In this document: one piece after another, positions 13,001 through 25,300 of the stretch
How the letters are laid out: the number at the start of each line of letters is the position of its first letter
Numbering within the stretch: position 1 is the first letter of the stretch
NCBI GenBank assembly: GCA_028752905.1
Contig: JAQNBH010000013.1
Location: 13,171,816-13,235,815 of the forward strand
Reading direction: 5' to 3'
Length of the DNA: 64,000 bases
DNA from: Cladorhizidae sp. MBARI D1340-BT2
Taxonomy: Eukaryota > Porifera > Demospongiae > Poecilosclerida > Cladorhizidae
Made by a program: the position numbers and the translations under genes
Notes under the pieces: generated by a model
Databases searched by the model: none
What the model was told of the DNA's origin: nothing
The model's input: only the letters and a program-made list of their open reading frames with translations

Positions 13001-16000
13001 TCAGTGATACTCCTGAGATAAGAGTTGCCCCTCACATCAGTGATACTCCTGAGATAAGAGGTGCCCCTCACATCAGTGATACTCCTGAGATAAGAGTTGC
13101 CCCTCACATCAGTGATACTCCTGAGATAAGAGGTGCCCCTCACATCAGTGATACTCCTGAGATAAGAGGTGCCCCACACATCAGTGATACTCCTGAGATA
13201 AGAGGTGCCCCTCACATCAGTGATACTCCTGAGATAAGAGTTGCCCCTCACATCAGTGATACTCCTGAGATAAGAGGTGCCCCTCACATCAGTGATACTC
13301 CTGAGATAAGAGGTGCCCCTCACATCAGTGATACTCCTGAGATAAGAGGTGCCCCTCACATCAGTGATACTCCTGAGATAAGAGGTGCCCCTCACATCAG
13401 TGATACTCCTGAGATAAGAGTTGCCCCTCACATCAGTGATACTCCTGAGATAAGAGGTGCCCCTCACATCAGTGATACTCCTGAGATAAGAGGTGCCCCT
13501 CACATCAGTGATACTCCTGAGATAAGAGTGGCCCCTCACATCAGTGATACTCCTGAGATAAGAGTTGTCCCTCACATCAGTGATACTCCTGAGATAAGAG
13601 GTGCCCCTCACATCAGTGATACTCCTGAGATAAGAGGTGCCCCTCACATCAGTGATACTCCTGAGATAAGAGGTGCCCCTCACATCAGTGATACTCCTGA
13701 GATAAGAGGTGCCCCTCACATCAGTGATACTCCTGAGATAAGAGTTGCCCCTCACATCAGTGATACTCCTGAGATAAGAGGTGCCCCTCACATCAGTGAT
13801 ACTCCTGAGATAAGAGTTGCCCCTCACATCAGTGATACTCCTGAGATAAGAGGTGGCCCCTCACATCAGTGATACTCCTGAGATAAGAGGTGCCCCTCAC
13901 ATCAGTGATACTCCTGAGATAAGAGGTGCCCCACACATCAGTGATACTCCTGAGATAAGAGTTGCCCCTCACATCAGTGATACTCCTGAGATAAGAGGTG
14001 CCCCTCACATCAGTGATACTCCTGAGATAAGTTGCCCCACACATCAGTGATACTCCTGAGATAAGAGGTGCCCCTCACATCAGTGATACTCCTGAGATAA
14101 GAGGTGCCCCTCACATCAGTGATACTCCTGAGATAAGAGGTGCCCCTCACATCAGTGATACTCCTGAGATAAGTTGCCCCTCACAAGGAGTTTAAGTTGT
14201 TTTGCATTAGGAGTGTGAGAGGGACAGTGACATTGGATCATGTGTGTTTGAGACATCGTCCGAAGGAAATGGTCACGTTAATCCACTCGTTCATTCTGAC
14301 AGTGAAGCCTTTGGCCTCGCACCTCTTGGTGGCTGCCACAACTGACCGGCCTTAGCAGTCATCTCACAGAACTGACCTCTAAAGGAAGTTAGCTAAATGT
14401 ACCCAGTGGTATCTTGACATCAAAAGTCACCTGCCTTAATTAAAATGGCTTCTGTTAACTGGTTCAACTCCAAACTGTTTGGTGACGCTTCCTGTACTTT
14501 GGTCTTCAATTAAAGCACACCAAGCATCAACTGGCTTTAGACATTGTTACTGCAATATGTATGTCTGTGTGCACTTGTAGCTCCACGCAAGAGCACTTGC
14601 ACTGCTCTCGGGGAACAATATGTATGTCTGTGTGCACTTGTAGCTCCACGCAAGAGCACTTGCACTACTCTTGGGGAACGGGGTTGCGCATGGATGAGTG
14701 GTGGGCATTAATTGGTTAAATGGTGCTCAACCACGCTGAGCAGTGGGCATGCCAGAGGGAGTGAATCAGCCCTAGCCCTTGCCTTATCCCTTGCCCTAGC
14801 CCTTGCCTTATCCCTTGCCCTAGCCCTTGCCCTAGCCCTTGCCCTAGCCCTAGTATCAACAACACTAAGCAGTGAGCGAGCATACCAGGAGAGAGTGAAT
14901 CAACCCTAGCCCTTGCCCTAGCCCTTGCCCTAGCCCTTGCCCTTGCCCTAGCCCTTGCCCTAGCCCTTGCCCTAGTCCTAGTATCAACAACACTAAGCAG
15001 TGAGCGAGCATGCCAGGAGAGAGTGAATCAACCCTAGCCCTTGCCCTAGCCCTTGCCCTAGTCCTAGTATCAACAACACTAAGCAGTGAGCGAGCATGCC
15101 AGGAGAGAGTGAAGCAGCCCTTGCCCAGCCTCTGCTATTCATTTCTGTAGAGCCTTCCCACCACTTGAGTTGTACATTCATTGCTGATGATCTCTGGGTG
15201 TGTCTAAATCAGGCGATAAAGGGAGGAGGAGTCTCCATAAACTCATTGATCTTATCTCATTGTTGCTGTTGATCTCTGTGTGGGTGTGTCTACACAGGTG
15301 AAGAAGGGGGGTGGGGTCTCCATAAACTCGACTCTCACCCTCACCAAAATGTCAGAGAAGTTGGCACAACTGATCCTCCATGAGTACAGTATCCTCCCCA
15401 CTGCCATCTTTGTTCTTGTTCTTACTATTCGTGTTGCTGCTGCAGTTGTTGCTGTTGTTTCTCTTGTTGCTGCTGCAGTTGTTGCTGTTGTTTCTCTTGT
15501 TGCTGCTGCAGTTGTTGCTGTTTTTTCTCTTGTTGCTGCCGCAGTTGTTGCAGTTGTTTCTCTTGTTGCTCTGCAGTTGTTGCTGTTGTTTCTCTTGTTG
15601 CTGCTGCAGTTGTTGCTGTTGTTTCTCTTGTTGTTCTGCAGTTGTTGCTGTTGTTTCTCTTGTTGCTGCTGCAGTTGTTGCTGTTGTTTCTCTTGTTGCT
15701 GCTACAGATGTTGCTGTTGTTTCTCTTGTTGCTGCTGCACTGTTGCTGTTGTTTCTCTTGTTGCTGCTGCAGTTGTTGCTGTTGTTTCTCTTGTTGCTGC
15801 TGCAGATGTTGCTGTTGTTTCTCTTGTTTCTCTTGTTGCTGCTACAGTTGTTTTGATGTGTCGCTGTTACTATTGCAATTATGCTATTGTTGATTAGTAA
15901 TTGTGGCAGATAAATTATCCACGTTTGTGGTGCCGTGTCTGTTGTTGTCATGGTTGCTTGTTGCATTTGTTTGTGTGTATAATTGTTTTTTCTTGACCCT

Positions 16001-16359
16001 TCTCCTGCATAGAAATCTTTAATGCTGAAGTTCTCTTCCGTGAGGATTGCACAGCAGGTGTGTTCACAACACCATTATCATGAAACCTGGGTTGATGATT
16101 CAGCCGTACCCACCATATTACTACATGTTGTGCCCACCATATTACTACATGTTGTGCCTGGCATGTGGCTAGATTGTGTCCACCATGTGGCTAGGTTGTG
16201 TCCACCATGTGGCTAGGTTTTGCCCACCATGTGGCTAGGATTTGTGTCCACCACATTGCTAAGTGGTACTCGTGCTGATACATGTAGGTTGAGATAATTT
16301 ATCTACATTTCACCATGCATGTTGATAGGTTGTGCCTACCATATAAATTTTTTTGCTTT

Positions 16360-16392
<33 letters not shown>

Positions 16393-19300
16393 GGGGGTTG
16401 TTACTCTGCCCACAACAAGGCATTGTATTAGCTCTGCATTTGCTTGTGTGTGTGTGAACAAAATATCTCAAAAAAATGGCTCGATGGATCTTTAGCCAAC
16501 TTGGTTGGCAGATTAGTTCTATGGTAAGGTACAAGTGAAAGCCATAGTAACAGGTGTTGGGGAAAACACATGTTTTGACTATATCTGTTCAGCAAAGGAC
16601 CAGAGAAACATCAAAGGAGGTATGTAGAATAAGTCTGTGCCAAGGAACAATTCTTGGAATTCTCCAAAGGCAGGATCACAGATTACGTGCAGATGGCTTG
16701 GTCTCAGCTTGGTGGGCAAGATGACTACATGTATGTGCCAAGGAACAAGTCATTAACCTTTGAAAGATCAAAGGTCATCATTGTGAAAGGCCTGCATCCT
16801 ATACATAGCACTGGGTTATGACTGGATTGTGTCCACGTTGTTGCTAGGGCATGCCTTGGTCCATTTTCAGAGGCACACGAGTGCTGCAAGCGTAACACTA
16901 CAAGTGGAGTACTACAAATATAGTACTACTACATATGTGTGTTCTCTAGTGCATGTAATTTTCTGCTCCACTGCCAGGCACCGAGGGCAATGATGCTCGC
17001 AACAAAGCATCAGGAAGGCTTCCTTATTAGCCCAATCCATTGGCTGTTGAATCCCATTGGCTGTTGAATCCTGTCGTGTTGTTAATAAGGAGAGAGCTGA
17101 AGTGTCGGTAACTTCTTGATCCAGGGCTTCTTCACCATAGCCGTGACATTTGCTAGTGTGCTTTAGAAGTATTGGAGGATGTGTAGGTACATACAGTACG
17201 GGGTTAGTAGGGTATGAAAGGGAAAAAAAGATTAATCCACCAACACAGTTGTCACCATACAGTATGAAGAGTTTTTATTATTGGAGCAGGAGATCTAGAC
17301 TCATCATATTGGATTGTATAAACATCTCAAAGTCATCGACATCTCCCCAAAGAACAATATGTAAGTGTGTAGGTGTGTGTGTGTGTGGCCAGTGAAAGTT
17401 GGTGAAGATTGTCAACTCAAAGAGAAACCCCCTCACTCAGTTGCTGGGCATGTTTGCTGCACTTGTGTATGTAAACTAGCACTGGTACTTGTATGGGCTC
17501 AGTGTGTGGGAGGGCTGTGTGATGCTGTGCCTCAGTGTGTGGTGGGTGAGTGGAATATGTGATGCTGTGCCTCTGGGTACAGTGAGGTGGTGGGTGGAAT
17601 ATGTGATGCTGTGCCTCTGTTTGTGGTGGGTGGGTGGAGTGTGTGATGCTCTGCCCCTATATATGGTGGGTGGAATGTTCCGGGCTATTGTGTGGAGACT
17701 AAACATGTTTAAATGATAACTCTGACCCCAAAAGGTCAGCGTGCACTGCCAGTCATTGGTAAACAGGTCTCGATTATTCATACCATGAGTGGTCTATTGC
17801 CAGAGGCTGCGGCCAAGCATGCTGCCTGCATGGTGTGTTGCCATGACGCCTGTATTCATAGGCCCAGTGCCTTGCCAGGTCACTTGGTATCCATTACAGC
17901 AGCCTAGAAGAGGCATCATTAGCACTGCTAATTAGAGTCTGAGGAAGTCTGAGATAAAGGTTCAATGGGGGCTGAATGCACAAAGCTTTTGACCCTGTCC
18001 CCCTCAATGCCTGCTTCTCTGACTCCTGTTGTCCTGTACTCTGCCGCAGTTGATCAGCATTTCCATCTTAGATAGGAATGGATGGATGCTCTAGCATGCA
18101 TTTCCATAATGCAGAGCTGGGGCACCTGTCAGGCTTGGTAGAGTTCGTGCTTCAACCCTCTTGGTACTGTAGCAAGTGGTGACAAGTATTTTGTTTTCCA
18201 GACATGCATGTGCTCCAGACATGCATGTGCGTGGTAATCGCCTTCGCATTTAGGTCAGGGCGAGCCGTTTATAATTAAGATTAGGACAGTCATTCATTCA
18301 TGTTTGTGATTGGTTGACCTGTTTATATTCAGGACTGAGTGGCCCATGGGAGACTCATTCGTGTTTAGGATGGGTGACATGTTTGTATTTAGGACAGGCG
18401 GATGGTGTGTACAATACACACATGGTGTGTGCAATACACACATCATGGTGTGTGCAATACACACATCATGGTGTGTGCAATACACACATCATGGTGTGTG
18501 CAATACACACATCATGGTGTGTGCAATACACACATCATGGTGTGTACAATACACACATCATGGTGTGTGCAATACACACATCATGGTGTGTACAATACAC
18601 ACATCATGGTGTGTACAATACACACATCATGGTATGTGCAATACACACATCATGGTGTGTGCAATACACACATTGTGGTGTGTGCAATACACACATTGTG
18701 GTGTGTGCAATACACACATCATGGTGTGTGCAATACACACATCATGGTGTGTGCAATACACACATCATGGTGTGTACAATACACACATCATGGTGTGTAC
18801 AATACACACATTGTGGTGTGTGCAATACACACATTGTGGTGTGTGCAATACACACATGGTGTGTACAATACACAATCATGGTGTCTACAATACACACATC
18901 ATGGTGTCTACAATACACACATGGTGTCTACAATACACACATCATGGTGTCTACAATACACACATGGTGTCTACAATACACACATCATAGTGTCTACAAT
19001 ACACACATGTGTCTACAATACACACATCGTGGTATGTGCAATACACACATCATGGTAGATGATACACTTAGAAAGGAAGCCGTGCATGTACATGCTCCAG
19101 CTTGCTGCCATCGCTGGGGACTGCTCCCCATCCACGGTGAGTGTGAATTAGCTAGGGTGCATGGTTTATGCAAAACCCATTATCTTTTAATGAGCTTTTT
19201 AAAATGGAAAAAGAAAGTAGTTATTTTTTATTTTAAAAATCTCTCCTGATAAAGACTAGCATTCAGTTTGGAGGGGAACAGACACACACATGCATGCACA

Positions 19301-22300
19301 TGCACACACATGCATGCACACACACATGCACACATGCACACAAAAATAGTTGATTAAAAGTTATTTTAGCAGAAGATTGCCATACATATTTAGTAGTGTT
19401 GTGTGCTTGTGGAGACTCATCTTTGCTATTGTGTATTTCATTAAGTATGATCCTCCTGTGTTGGTGATGCAAGTTCACCAGCAGAGCTTCAAGTAATACT
19501 GTCCTGCTCTCACCCAGCAGAGCAGGCTAAAGTAATACTGTCCTGCTCTCACCCAGCAGAGCAGGCTAAAGTAATCCTGTTCTGCTCTCACCCGCAGAGC
19601 AGGCTAAAACAATACTGTCCTGCTCTCACCCAGCAGAGCAGGCTCCTGCTCTCACCCAGCAGAGCAGGCTAAAGTAATACTGTCCTCATCTGGTTGGTTG
19701 TGTTTGTCCCATCAAAGACTCCCAGCCCTTTCTGGTCATAAGTATTCATAAGTGTGAAATTCATGAGTGTGAATGGATACCCTTGTGATTTGATTCATGA
19801 AGTTGTACAGAGGGAACCTTTATTAACGCATTCAGATTTGCAGCAGTTCTGTGTGGCAGATGTTGGAGGTAATGGAGTGTGTGAATGCTTGACGTGTGCA
19901 CACCTGCCATGTACAACTCTGTCGCCTGTAGAACAGCAATTAACCAATTATGGCCTGTAAAACCAGGTTCACAGGGATGCTCAACATGTGGTCTAGAACA
20001 GGACATGCACTAGCTCTAGACTAGGCCCATCTGTAGACAAACTAGTTCTATCTAACACACACTAGCTCAGGCTAGTTCTATCTAACACACACTAGCTCAG
20101 GCTAGTTCTATCTAACACACACTAGCTCAGGCTAGTTCTATCTGACACACACTAGCTCAGGCTAGTTCTATCTATCACACACTAGCTCAGGCTAGTTCTA
20201 TCTAACACACACTAACTCAGGCTAGTTCTATCTGACACACACCAGCTCAGGCTAGTTCTATCTAACACACACTAGCTCAGGCTAGTTCTATCTGACACAC
20301 ACTAGCTCAGGCTAGTTCTATCTGACACACACTAACTCAGGCTAGTTCTATCTAACACACACTAGCTCAGGCTAGTTCTATCTAACACACACTAGCTCAG
20401 GCTAGTTCTATCTAACACACACTAGCTCAGGCTAGTTCTATCTAACACACACTAGCTCAGGCTAGTTCTATCTAACACACACTAGCTCAGGCTAGTTCTA
20501 TCTAACACACACTAACTCAGGCTAGTTCTATCTAACACACACTAGCTCAGGCTAGTTCTATCTAACACACACTAGCTCAGGCTAGTTCTATCTAACACAC
20601 ACTAGCTCAGGCTAGTTCTATCTAACACACACTAGCTCAGGCTAGTTCTATCTAACACACACTAGCTCAGGCTAATTCTAACACACACTAGCTCAGGCTA
20701 GTTCTATCTAACACACACTAGCTCAGGCTAGTTCTATCTGACACACACTAGCTCAGGCTAGTTCTATCTAACACACACTAACTCATGGCTAGTTCTATCT
20801 AACGCACACTAACTCAGGCTAGTTCTATCTAACACACACTAGATCAGGCTAGTTCTATCTAACACACACTAGCTCTATCTAACACACACTAGCTCTATCT
20901 AACACACACTAGCTCAGGCTAGTTCTATCTGACACACACTAGCTCAGGCTAGTTCTATCTAACACACACTAACTCAGGCTAGTTCTATCTAACACACACT
21001 AACTCAGGCTAGTTCTATCTAACACACACTAACTCAGGCTAGTTCTATCTAACACACACTAACTCAGGCTTGTTCTATCTAACACACACTAGCTCAGGCT
21101 AGTTCTATATGATGCACACTAACTCAGGCTAGTTCTATCTAACACACACTAACTCAGGCTAGTTCTATATGATGCACACTAGCTCAGGCTAGTTCTATCT
21201 AACACACACTAACTCAGGCTAGTTCTATCTAACACACACTAGCTCAGTCTAGTTCTATCTAACACACACTAGCTCAGGCTAGTTCTATCTAACACACACT
21301 AACTCAGGCTAGTTCTATCTAACACACACTAGCTCAGGCTAGTTCTATCAAACACACACTAACTCAGGCTAGTTCTATCTGATGCACACTAGCTCAGACT
21401 AGTTCTATCTAACACACACTAGCTCAGGCTAGTTCTATCTAATGCACACTAGCTCAGGCTAGTTCTATCTAACACACACTAACTCAGGCTAGTTCTATCT
21501 AACACACACTAGCTCAGGCTAGTTCTAACAAACACACACTAACTCAGGCTAGTTCTATCTGACACACACTAGCTCAGGCTAGTTCTATCTGACACACACT
21601 AGCTCAGGCTAGTTCTATCTAACACACACTAACTCATGGCTAGTTCTAACAAACACACACTAACTCAGGCTAATTCTATCTAACACACACTAGCTCAGGC
21701 TAATTCTATCTAACACACACTAGCTCAGGCTAGTTCTATCTAACACACACTAGCTCAGGCTAATTCTATCTAACACACACTAGCTCAGGCTAGTTCTATC
21801 TGACACACACTAGCTCAGGCTAGTTCTATCTAACACACACTAGCTCAGGCTAGTTCTATCTAACACACACTAACTCAGGCTAGTTCTATCTAACACACAC
21901 TAACTCAGGCTAGTTCTATCTAACACACACTAGCTCAGGCTAGTTCTATCTAACACACACTAGCTCAGACTAGTTCTATCTGACGCACACTAGCTCAGGC
22001 TAATTCTATCTAACACACACTAACTCAGACTAATTCTATCTAACACACACTAGCTCAGGCTAATTCTATCTAACACACACTAGCTCAGGCTAATTCTATC
22101 TAACACACACTAACTCATGGCTAGTTCTATCTAACACACACTAGCTCAGGCTAGTTCTATCTAACACACACTAACTCAGGCTAGTTCTATCTGACACACA
22201 CTAGCTCAGGCTAGTTCTATCTAACTCAGGCTAATTCTATCTAACACACACTAGCTCAGGCGAGTTATATCTAACACACACTAGCTCAGGCTAGTTATAT

Positions 22301-25300
22301 CTAACACACACTAACTCATGGCTAGTTCTATCTAACACACACTAGCTCAGGCTAGTTCTATCTAACACACACTAACTCAGGCTAGTTCTATCTGACACAC
22401 ACTAGCTCAGGCTAGTTCTATCTAACACACACTAACTCAGGCTAGTTCTATCTAACACACACTAGCTCAGGCTAGTTCTATCTGACACACACTAGCTCAG
22501 GCTAATTCTATCTGACACACACTAGCTCAGGCTAGTTCTATCTGACACACACTAGCTCAGGCTAGTTCTATCTGACACACACTAACTCAGGCTAGTTCTA
22601 TCTGACACACACTAACTCATGGCTAGTTCTATCTGACGCACACTAACTTAGGCTAGTTCTATATGATGCACACTAGCTCAGGCTAGTTCTATCTAACACA
22701 CACTAGCTCAGGCTAGTTCTATCTAACACACACTAGCTCAGGCTAGTTCTATCTAACACACACTAGCTCAGGCTAGTTATATCTAACACACACTAACTCA
22801 TGGCTAGTTCTATCTGACGCACACTAACTCAGGCTAGTTCTATATGATGCACACTAGCTCAGGCTAGTTGTATCTAACTCAGGCTAATTCTATCTAACAC
22901 ACACTAGCTCAGGCTAGTTATATCTAACACACACTAGCTCAGGCTAGTTATATCTAACACACACTAACTCATGGCTAGTTCTATCTAACACACACTAGCT
23001 CAGGCTAGTTCTATCTAACACACACTAGCTCAGGCTAGTTCTATCTAACACACACTAGCTCAGGCTAGTTATATCTAACACACACTAACTCAGGCTAGTT
23101 CTATCTAACACACACTAGCTCAGGCTAGTTCTATCTAACACACACTAGCTCAGGCTAGTTATATCTAACACACACTAACTCAGGCTAGTTCTATCTGACA
23201 CACACTAACTCATGGCTAGTTCTATCTAACACACACTAGCTCAGGCTAGTTCTATCTAACACACACTAGCTCAGGCTAGTTCTATCTAACACACACTAGC
23301 TCAGGCTAGTTATATCTAACACACACTAACTCATGGCTAGTTCTATCTGACACACACTAGCTCAGGCTAGTTCTATCTAACACACACTAGCTCAGGCTAG
23401 TTCTATCTGACACACACTAGCTCAGGCTAATTCTATCTGACACACACTAGCTCAGGCTAGTTCTATCTAACACACACTAACTCAGGCTAGTTCTATCTAA
23501 CACACACTAGCTCAGGCTAGTTCTATCTGACACACACTAGCTCAGGCTAGTTTTATCTGACACACACTAGCTCAGGCTAGTTCTATCTGATGTGGTATAG
23601 ACATAGTATGGACTACATGCTCAGACTAGCTCTATCTTGACATCAAAGAAAGGAGACAGCGTCATCTGGTGTGAATTAATGATGGTGCAGCCAAGTAGGC
23701 GCCCTGAGATCTAGACAAGCCACTCACTCTATCTAATCACGAATGCTTCTAGTAGTGTGCTCCGCTGAAGCCCTAAGCTCGGGAGTGAGGAGGAGGGGCA
23801 CACTGTAATGGGTGGACATTATTATGCATGAACACAATAAGGAATGAACACTACAATGGGTGAACACTATAATAGATGAACACTACAATGGGTGAACACT
23901 ATAATGATGAACACTACAATGGGTGAACACTATAATAGATGAATACTATAAGCTATTACTACTATAATAGTTGAATACAATCAACTAGAATGGATTAAGT
24001 GTTGGTGATTTACACACAGTGGGTATTGTTGGCACTGCACTGGTGCCGAGTAGATATCTTCTTACTGTGCCTTATGGATAGATTGGGGCTTGGGAGGGGT
24101 TAAGAGCCAGGTGGACAATATATTAAGCCAGGGTTAGAGGGCCTGGTTAGAGGATCTGGGGTAGAGGGCCATGCTTAGAGGATCTGGGGCAGAGGGCCAT
24201 GGTGAGAGGATCTGGGGTAGAGGGCCATGGTTTGAGGATCTGAGGTAGAGGGCCATGGTGAGTGGATCTGAGGTAGAAGGTCATGATTAGTGGGCCCATG
24301 ACTAGAGGGACAGTTCTATATTAAGGGTGAGAAGGCCAGGCCATATGAGGCTTAGATTAGAGGACAAGGACTTCTAATTGGGGGAAAGGCGCAGGATTAG
24401 AGGACAAGTGCTTCTAATGAGTGGAAAGGGAGCTGGATTAGAGGGCCTGGGCTGTATTTATTAGGACCAGGGCAATAGATTGGGAAGGATTAGAGGATCG
24501 GGGCAGTAGCCGGGGCCAGGGCAATAGTTAGGGCAAGGGCATGCTTGCTGGCATGTCCCAAAACAATCCTCTGTGGCATTCTAGGACAACACTCCATATC
24601 AGCCGACCACCCACGTCTCAGCCCTCCCCTTAATCAAATTCACTACCTGTAAATCGATATTGTCTAATTTTACCTTATAAGGTCATAATTTTAACAGCAC
24701 CTGGCTGGCTGGCCATAGCTTTTGTGCTCCAGGAGAGAGCCTCAAAGAATACATTACAGATAGACAGTGCAAATACAACAAAGCCACCACATGTACATGT
24801 GCAGGTGTCACACAGACACCCCATACCATCCATCCACAGGATTTAAACGTGGGGCAATGCAACTTTGTAGAATTTTTTATTGTTATCTTATGTGGGTGAG
24901 GGACCACGTCCTATAGGATGGGTGTGTGGCCTGGTCCTCACTCCCACTTGACCCATGTGGAAGTCGTGGTGCAGGCCAAGAAGTCACATATGGTCCCCTA
25001 GAATTCCTTGTGGTTGTGTAGACCCTTGAGACAAGCCTCTGAAACAAATTAGAGCCGAGACTTCTGAGTATATCTCTGACACAAGTGATTCATTAGACCT
25101 TGCCACTGAGACGTCTGAGACAAATCTCTGACACAAGTGATTCATTAGACCTTGCCACTGAGACTTTGACACAAGACTTCTGAGTATGTCTCTGACACAA
25201 GACTTCTGAGACAAGCCTTTGACACAAGTGACTCATTAGAGTTGCCACTGAGACTTCTGAGTAAGTCTCTGACACAAGACTTCTGAGACAAGCCTTTGAC

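Noticed and set aside
11600..13872. Long open frames (about 300-430 codons) on both strands of the 36-bp array
   Set aside because: The unit is 36 bp with no stop, so frames stay open mechanically on both strands. The translation is a perfect 12-residue repeat with no domain, inside a DRG2 intron.
20040..23595. CRISPR-like regular repeat array
   Set aside because: Units are contiguous with no unique spacers, and the gene content is animal.
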